A stretch of DNA of 64,000 nucleotides from Stratiolaelaps scimitus (lineage: Eukaryota; Arthropoda; Arachnida; Mesostigmata; Laelapidae). The stretch lies in the NCBI GenBank assembly GCA_019614645.1, contig JABWDB010000005.1, positions 5,488,001 through 5,552,000 on the forward strand, given 5' to 3'. The number at the start of each line of letters is the position of its first letter. The stretch's first letter is position 1. The position numbers and the translations under genes are program-made. The notes beneath the pieces are model-generated. The model ran no database searches, was not told where the DNA came from, and saw nothing but the letters and a program-made list of their open reading frames with translations. Shown piece by piece: positions 57,469 through 64,000 of this stretch.

Positions 57469-60400
57469 TGGCGATGTCCAATCATTCTCTGAAGGTAATC
57501 ATAATGGCTTTCTCCTCATCTCAGCCGGGCCCCTAGCTTCCTATTCAGCTTCATTTGGTCGTCCATTCTTGATGGCCGACGGCAATTAACTCTCTCAGTA
57601 CAAATATAATTATGTTCAGTTGGACAAAATCATCACGAACACTTGAATCGTCGGAAACACTCGTGGCGTCCCACTGATGCGGAGAGAGGTGGCGTCCTTT
57701 ATTAGTCTCGATGCTCTATGCTTTTGTGAACAAGAAGCACTCGATTTATTGTTTACACTTGGCGGGTGCCTCGGAATGAAGTTCCACGTCGCTCGTCAGA
57801 GTTGTTATTGTTGCTGTTGATGAGGCCGAAAGCGGGAGTCGGGGAGGATAGTGAGAGACCACTCTTCATGTGACCATGCTTTCGTGGGGTGTAGGTGCCA
57901 TTTCGGCGCGGGTATGGTGCTCTATCCGGCTCAAAGCAACGAGTGACATGGGATTGAGGCAATGCTGTGAATATCTTACGTATACAAATTTGGACACATG
58001 TAGCAACGCAAAGATCGCTTCGATGATTGGTCGGTTTATCGACAGGAGAAATAAGGCTTACCACTAACGATGCACTTATTCAACGCTTTTGAGTGCTATA
58101 ATAACAAGGTGAACGCACGTGGAATGCCTAAGGTTGTCATATACTGCGTGTCAATTACAAGACACGCGAGGCTTCAGGCCTCACAGGTTGTTTTTGGTGA
58201 CTTCGTTCGACAAAATTTCCCCAACGGAACGAAACCGAAGTAAACAGACAAATGCAGACGAGATCGCTCGTTCATCTGTAGCTATTTCTCTATACGTTGT
58301 ATGTCCATGAATGGCCGAGCAGACCGAATGCAGAAGCTTGATTCTAACTGACGATGATGTCGCTTACCATCTCCCTGCTGATCGGAAGCGACATTAATAA
58401 CGACAATAATAATAATAATAATAGTAATAATAATAATAATAATCATCGTTGTAACAATAACAGTTCGCATAAATAGCAATCACTATTATGACACTACCGA
58501 GCCGCGACGTCTCAATGCGACGCTCTCCCCTGTGCCATATTGGATTGATTCGTTCAAATTGGTGGCATCCGACTGTCGGTATCGAGCGCCGGCGTAACAC
58601 GAAGCATGACACCGCATGTGGCCATATGTTCTCGTTCGGATACAGCTCGCGCCCGTGTTGGCTCGACCATTCGTTCAGGCTGTAACAGGTAGCTACCCTG
58701 GCTGAACGACGATACATCGATGGCGCGTGGCCCTCTGCCGCTGGTCTGCTCTACGCCAACGAAACTTGGTTCGTTTAATACTTCTCATCTCACGAGAGAA
58801 GCTAGCTCGACTGCCTCCGAACAGATCTGCTCTATAACGCTGGTCAGCAACAAGTGTTAAGACTGACAAGTAACCGAACCGCTCCTTCGGAGATATAAAT
58901 CAGCGTCGCGCAGGGTCCAGTTCCGTCTCCCATGCGGGCTTCTGCTCCTGCTGCTGCTGCTGCCCCGTCTGCAAGCTGTTCTTCTAGCGCAAGTGTCAGA
59001 GCCGCGCCGGACAACCGGTGTTCGAGAGGAGCGTACAAAGAGGTAAGGCTCGATTGCGTGCCTGCCGGCCTGCGATGCAATGTCAAGGTATATATATATA
59101 TATATATATAAGCTACTAGGTGTGCGTATTGTATCGTATGTACACATTGTTCCGATGACTTTTGGTTAGTGGAACAATATAGACGTTTGTATTTTGTTCT
59201 GTGTATATATATATATATATATTATATATATGTATATATATATATATCCCTACCGGCATTCGAAACGGCGAGCCGGACGTCTAGCTTGGAGAGAAGAGTG
59301 ATTGATTTAAGTTTAGTCGGTAAACGTTAGCTTTGTCACTAAGGACCCTCAGGGATCGGTTCGTTTTGCTACGTATCGACAAGTGGATATATATAACATT
59401 ATATATATTTACTAGATAAAAACATTTAGCGAATATCGAATCGCCTACACCGTAACAGCATCGTAACAGCACACATTATACAATACAAATTAAGCAAGCA
59501 ATAATGGGCTAATAACAATGACGTTTGTCATTTATCAAAGTGCACATTTTCGGCGGCGCATTCTCCGTCGAACATGCGTGGCATTTTCATGCCGAGGACG
59601 CCGGCAGTCAACTTTCAATATTCGAATACAGTTTGCCGCGAAGGCGCCAACCCGCTTCGTGCGCATGAAGTATATAACAGCGATGCCATTTTATCGAATT
59701 GAACGAAGCCTGAGAAGACAGCTTTCTCCCTCATCCTCCAGGCACCCCACCCACCTGATGCTTATTTCTTCGTTTGGGGCGAGTCTTTTTTTTTTCTTCA
59801 ACGTGAAGACACCTATCACCAAATGTCCTTTAACGATACCGAATCCTTCTTTGAGACCCTCTTGCTCATCCCTAGCGAGGACACGTCGCGAGCAGAAATC
59901 GTCAACCTGCTGCTGGTGCAGTAGCTAACTATAGAACAGCGAAAAGCGGTATGAAATGAATGAATTTGAAAATTGCCAAAAATTATTGGGTGCTTGTCAC
60001 CATTGTCTTTTCTGCGCAATGTCAACTATACAGCTGTCGCCGTTTGCTCAGTCCAGCTCGAACCGCTGAAGTTGCTCGATATTTTTTTTCACGATACGCA
60101 CCACGCTTGAGAGGTGGCCATTCGTCGAGAACGGATGCCTATTGACGACGACGTGAGCTAGTCGCTGTTGGACGGTGGGCGAATCATTTCGGACGGGACC
60201 AGCCGGCCCGTGGATTGTCATAGAGGAGCGAATTACAGGAAAGCGAAACCGGCCATGGTGTGTCTTGACTAGCGGATCAGGCAAGATGCGAACGCGTTGG
60301 CATGATCATCACATCTTCACTCAAAGATGCTGGAGTGACACCTTTGAAGGAATCAATTAGATTGAGCCTGATCTTCTGACAACGACGGATGTCACAGTAT

Positions 60401-63400
60401 GCTGTGAGTTAGTTCGTCCCAAGCCTACAAGGGATAGGAAAGGAACCATCTACGAATTATGATCGTGCTGTGGTGGCACGATACTCGCCAACGGTGACAT
60501 TTGTTTGTTGATAGCTTACTGCCATTTTATGAGATGACAATTATGATCACGTGTAATATTCTACATTGAGCCCATATTGAAGCGTCGGAATGATCGTTCT
60601 TATGATTTCATTATTTCATGGCTTAGTTCATTCGGCCGCATGTTGCTGTGTGTGAATGATGCGTATTTTTCCCAATCCAATGTGACCATACAACATCGTG
60701 AGATGATTACGATGCTCGCTTTTGTGCTTGACAAACTGTATTTTCCGTAATCATTAGCACCTCACCTTCGGGAAATTTCTTCATTCGTCATCAGGATTTA
60801 TAGAACCGTCACACCGAGACCAAAAACGCGTCTTGTCACGTCTGATTTGAGAGCGAGATAGGAAAGTATCTTCAGCGACGGCATCTGCCTGATTTCGTAC
60901 CGCTTGTTTGTTTTTATTTTTTCATCGAGCGCGCGCTCATTGGATCTCGTCACCGTACATAGACGCTTTCCATACATTCAAAAATTGACAACGCAACTGT
61001 CACTGTCATCAGTGAGGTCAGCTAGGTCAGCGTCTCACAAGGCGATCGGGACCATTCATTCGGCAGCTGTAGGCGACTACGTAGCGGTGCTACAATTGCA
61101 GCTCGCAGCTTGCGTTTTCGCCGATGGGGAGACATACAATTGCAAGTGCCAGAAACGAAGTTGCTGCTGTAGCAATGACGCTGTAAAGGAACACCACCGG
61201 GCAGAGGTGTGTCATGTTTCGTTCATCAGAACGAATTTCATCGTCGTTCTCATCATCGCTCTCGCTCGGCCTCGTACCGCAGGGCACCGGTGCGCCCTCG
61301 GATCGCCTCTCAACCGGCGCCGATCCGGAGGCTGCTCGCAGCTAACCAGATCTATTTATCGCAGCATTGCACTTCTCACTTCCTGTGACCTCGGGAGCTG
61401 TGTGCACTAGCGCGACTCTGTTCATATCTTTGCTCTCTGCCACCGCTGTCTGCTCAGAATGGCCTCATTACATCAGCGCTGGCCGCGTTCTCAGTGCGCT
61501 CCTCGAGGCGGGCGCGACGACGACGACGTGCTGAAGAGCAAGCGCAACCTCTGAAGCTCCGAACGAAGGACGACTCAATGACGATCTATTCTCGCCTACA
61601 CAGACTGACACAGCGAATGCGATAGAGGCGGGACAGGGGGGAGGCGATAGTGTTGTAGAGCCAGCTCCACGCTCGGCACCACATTCAGCCCGGTGGTTGT
61701 TGAACCTGACAACAAGCAAGCAGCGCAGTTCTCGCTGAATTCGGCTGCTGTCGATTCACGCATGGACAGTGAAAGACAGTTAGGAGAGTGAAGTTCTTCG
61801 CGTTTGTTACGTAACGACATCGAGAGACCACATGAAGGTTGCATATCGTTACCATGGGTAGGCGTGCATTGGCGAGCTGTTGTACATGTCGGCTACCCTT
61901 CACCCTTCGGAAATCTGCAAATCAGCAGTTGTCTTCCGAGGTCAATAGTCCCATTGATAACGGGAGAAAGTGAGAGGATAAGATTAGGCCCCTGTTTGTC
62001 CTCCAGTCACAGCTAGCGCTAAACGATCTTTGCGATCGCACCACCGACACGACACGCTATCACTGCCAACATCTGTTATTGTGTCTGATGAGCACGACAG
62101 ACTGGCTGGCCAGCATTCTCACTCAGCCATAATAGGCCTTTATAATAGCCGCAGGAGACACCCTGGGAATGGGTTCCAGGCTTGCATCTCCTAATTGACG
62201 GTGGGGCAGGTAATCATTAATAATTCACAGTTCACACGTTGTATGGCATAACACCTTATACATTCCTCGCGGCCTGGAATCGAATCGACTAACGTAAATT
62301 AATCCACAAAATTGCTACCCCTTCGCCGACCGTATCGTTTGCCGTTTTACAACATACAGTATTTATTCTTTATAATCACACATATATATATACAGGCTCA
62401 CACACACACACACACGCAGAGACGCGCGCATGGCTTCAGGGAGCGCTTCAGTGACGTCTGCTCTTGCTCTGATTCAACTCGCACTGCCGCGGAGGGAATA
62501 CACTCCTCTGTGTTCTCACAGATGTTCGCCTCACGTTGAATGCATCAGCCCTCCCCCCTACACAAAGCCATCATTGGTGGCTGGATTGCCTTGCAGATAG
62601 ATCGTCTACAGGTGACCTCGCCGAGCAGTGTCCCGAGCAACAGCGGTCCCCGCTTCTCGCGTCTGTCCGACCGAGTATTAATTTAGTAAATTTGTAAATT
62701 TGCCATTACTGAATCGCACACGCCCTGAATCGCTGTCGAGCCACAAACACGTTCCTGCAATAGACGCTGCTATGACGCGACGCTGAGACTTGTCTTCCCT
62801 CTTTAGCTGGTGGCGATGCTGAATGTATTAACTTTATATATATATATATATATAATGTGGCACGCGCGTGATATCATTAACGCGTTTTATCGACTGCTCG
62901 AAGACTTTTACTCTGTACCCCTTCATCTCATTGCCCACAAGCGATGGACGATATCAGCCGACACAGTGCTCGTGGCGGCGGCGGCGGCGGCTGCGACAAC
63001 GGCAGAACGACGCGCAAGGGAGTGATACCTTCTGTCTTGTATTTGTACAAAGCTGTTAGCGCCCAATGGCCAGGCGACCAACTGGGTATAGATGACTATT
63101 TTCATCTATACAGATCAATAGGCTCGTTCGGTATCGGCGGTGGTGTCGGCAAACCGCACAATATTCGATACACTGCAGCGCACTGACGTTTGCGGCGAGG
63201 CTTACGGACGAGACGGCTGATGGATTTTAACACTGACCCAACAGTTTCGCCTGCGAGTGTCGTTCGATCAGCTGTGATGATTTTAAGGTACGAGTTTAAG
63301 CTCAACGCTCCCAGCAAGCAGCCACGCACATCTATGATGATGTTATCGGTGCGCGCAGGGGTAAACCCCGCATGTCACAAGGATTTTTAGCAGGTTATTT

Positions 63401-64000
63401 CAATGCGTGGACCCCACTGAAATGACTTGCAGAAATGGACTGACCACACATGGGATTGTCATTGTGCATAGCAACGTGCAGAACGACGACGCAAGATCCT
63501 AGCTAGAGAAATATGTACTTATACAGGTGCTGCCTCCGTAGGAGATCGAAGAACGATTCTCCTCACACGATGTTCTATCTTGACAGACACATATAATAGA
63601 CCAACCGAGCAGAATCTAACTGTCGCATGGCAGCATATTATTGTTTATGATGGCGCTCGATGACCGTCATCTCGTGACATGGTGTCCAACATATCTCGTA
63701 TCCACCTTATATCGCATTTCTGGCTAGCCAGGGTTGTCACTTGTGTCAGGAACCACAAACGTGCCTGTCACCATTGTTGGTCACTTGATTTTTGCAGTGT
63801 ATATATATATATATATGTGTGTGTATGTGTGTGCGCGCACGCAGACAGTCTCTACGCTCAAATATATGTCGTAGATGCTCCCTAATGCTATAATTGTCCG
63901 ATTTCTTTGTGACCGGTGACTTTCCGGCCACTCGGCAACAAACGCTGGCCAACTGCTCGCGGCTGACTTGGAAGGCCTTCCACGGCGACGGTCATACCTA
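57469..64000. other. noncoding DNA with microsatellites
   Basis: (AAT)n at 58405-58443, (TA)n at 59088-59112, interrupted (TA)n at 59203-59247, CA at 62397-62417, (TA)n at 62836-62854 and TA/TG at 63799-63832. Composition is mixed, with short scattered frames only. Donor-like sites on the minus strand near 58063 and 58366 lack partner exons. I see no supported gene. Confidence 0.5.
58405..58443. repeat. (AAT)n trinucleotide microsatellite
   Basis: About 13 AAT units with one AGT interruption. Confidence 0.95.

Noticed and set aside
1..64000. CRISPR arrays, rRNA genes, prokaryotic operons, intact viral genes
   Set aside because: No regularly spaced direct repeats with unique spacers, no rRNA motifs, and no tightly packed ORFs; the only mobile-element coding trace is the reverse transcriptase tail at 45 kb.

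Overview
This is a eukaryotic nuclear genomic window, most likely from an arthropod. Coding signal is sparse and split into exons with GT-AG borders. CpG is not depleted, and the DNA is crowded with (TA)n, (CA)n, (GA)n and trinucleotide tracts. A chelicerate such as a mite or tick would fit, but no sequence here fixes the clade. There is no operon, Shine-Dalgarno site, CRISPR array or rRNA gene, and I found no convincing tRNA.

The best-supported gene lies on the minus strand at the left end and runs out of the window below position 1. I see three of its pieces. The first is a 1066-nt first coding exon (411-1476) rich in Gln, Gly, Ser and Pro, with two polyQ tracts. The second is an internal exon (10724-10999). 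The third is a 46-nt exon carrying an ATG (15530-15575), placed just after a near-perfect acceptor. Both first coding exons and the internal exon end in phase 1. The simplest model is therefore a regulatory protein, probably transcription-factor-like, made from two promoters with alternative N-termini joined to a common part outside the window. I do not recognise the family.

Further right on the minus strand is a looser set of candidate exons, all in phase 0: 51826-51918 with an ATG, 29468-29545, 23944-23979, 20507-20872 and a terminal one at 18199-18459. The 366-nt exon at 20507-20872 is open throughout, rich in cysteine, and has a cysteine pattern resembling part of a Frizzled-type cysteine-rich domain. 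Linking these exons is inference. On the plus strand several isolated exon candidates have good splice signals (13692-13881, 23238-23273, 27949-28083, 47049-47175), and there are a few open frames of unknown status.

Mobile DNA: the C-terminal tail of a reverse transcriptase ORF (45129-45437) with its 3' end, and three diverged copies of one dispersed repeat (about 18.6, 25.5 and 46.4 kb). One copy carries a motif like a tRNA B box on its minus strand. Everything else looks like intron or intergenic DNA dominated by simple repeats. In the GC-rich stretches (about 2-4.7, 29-30, 34, 52-53 and 56-57 kb) several frames stay open together by chance, so long open frames there are weak evidence of coding.
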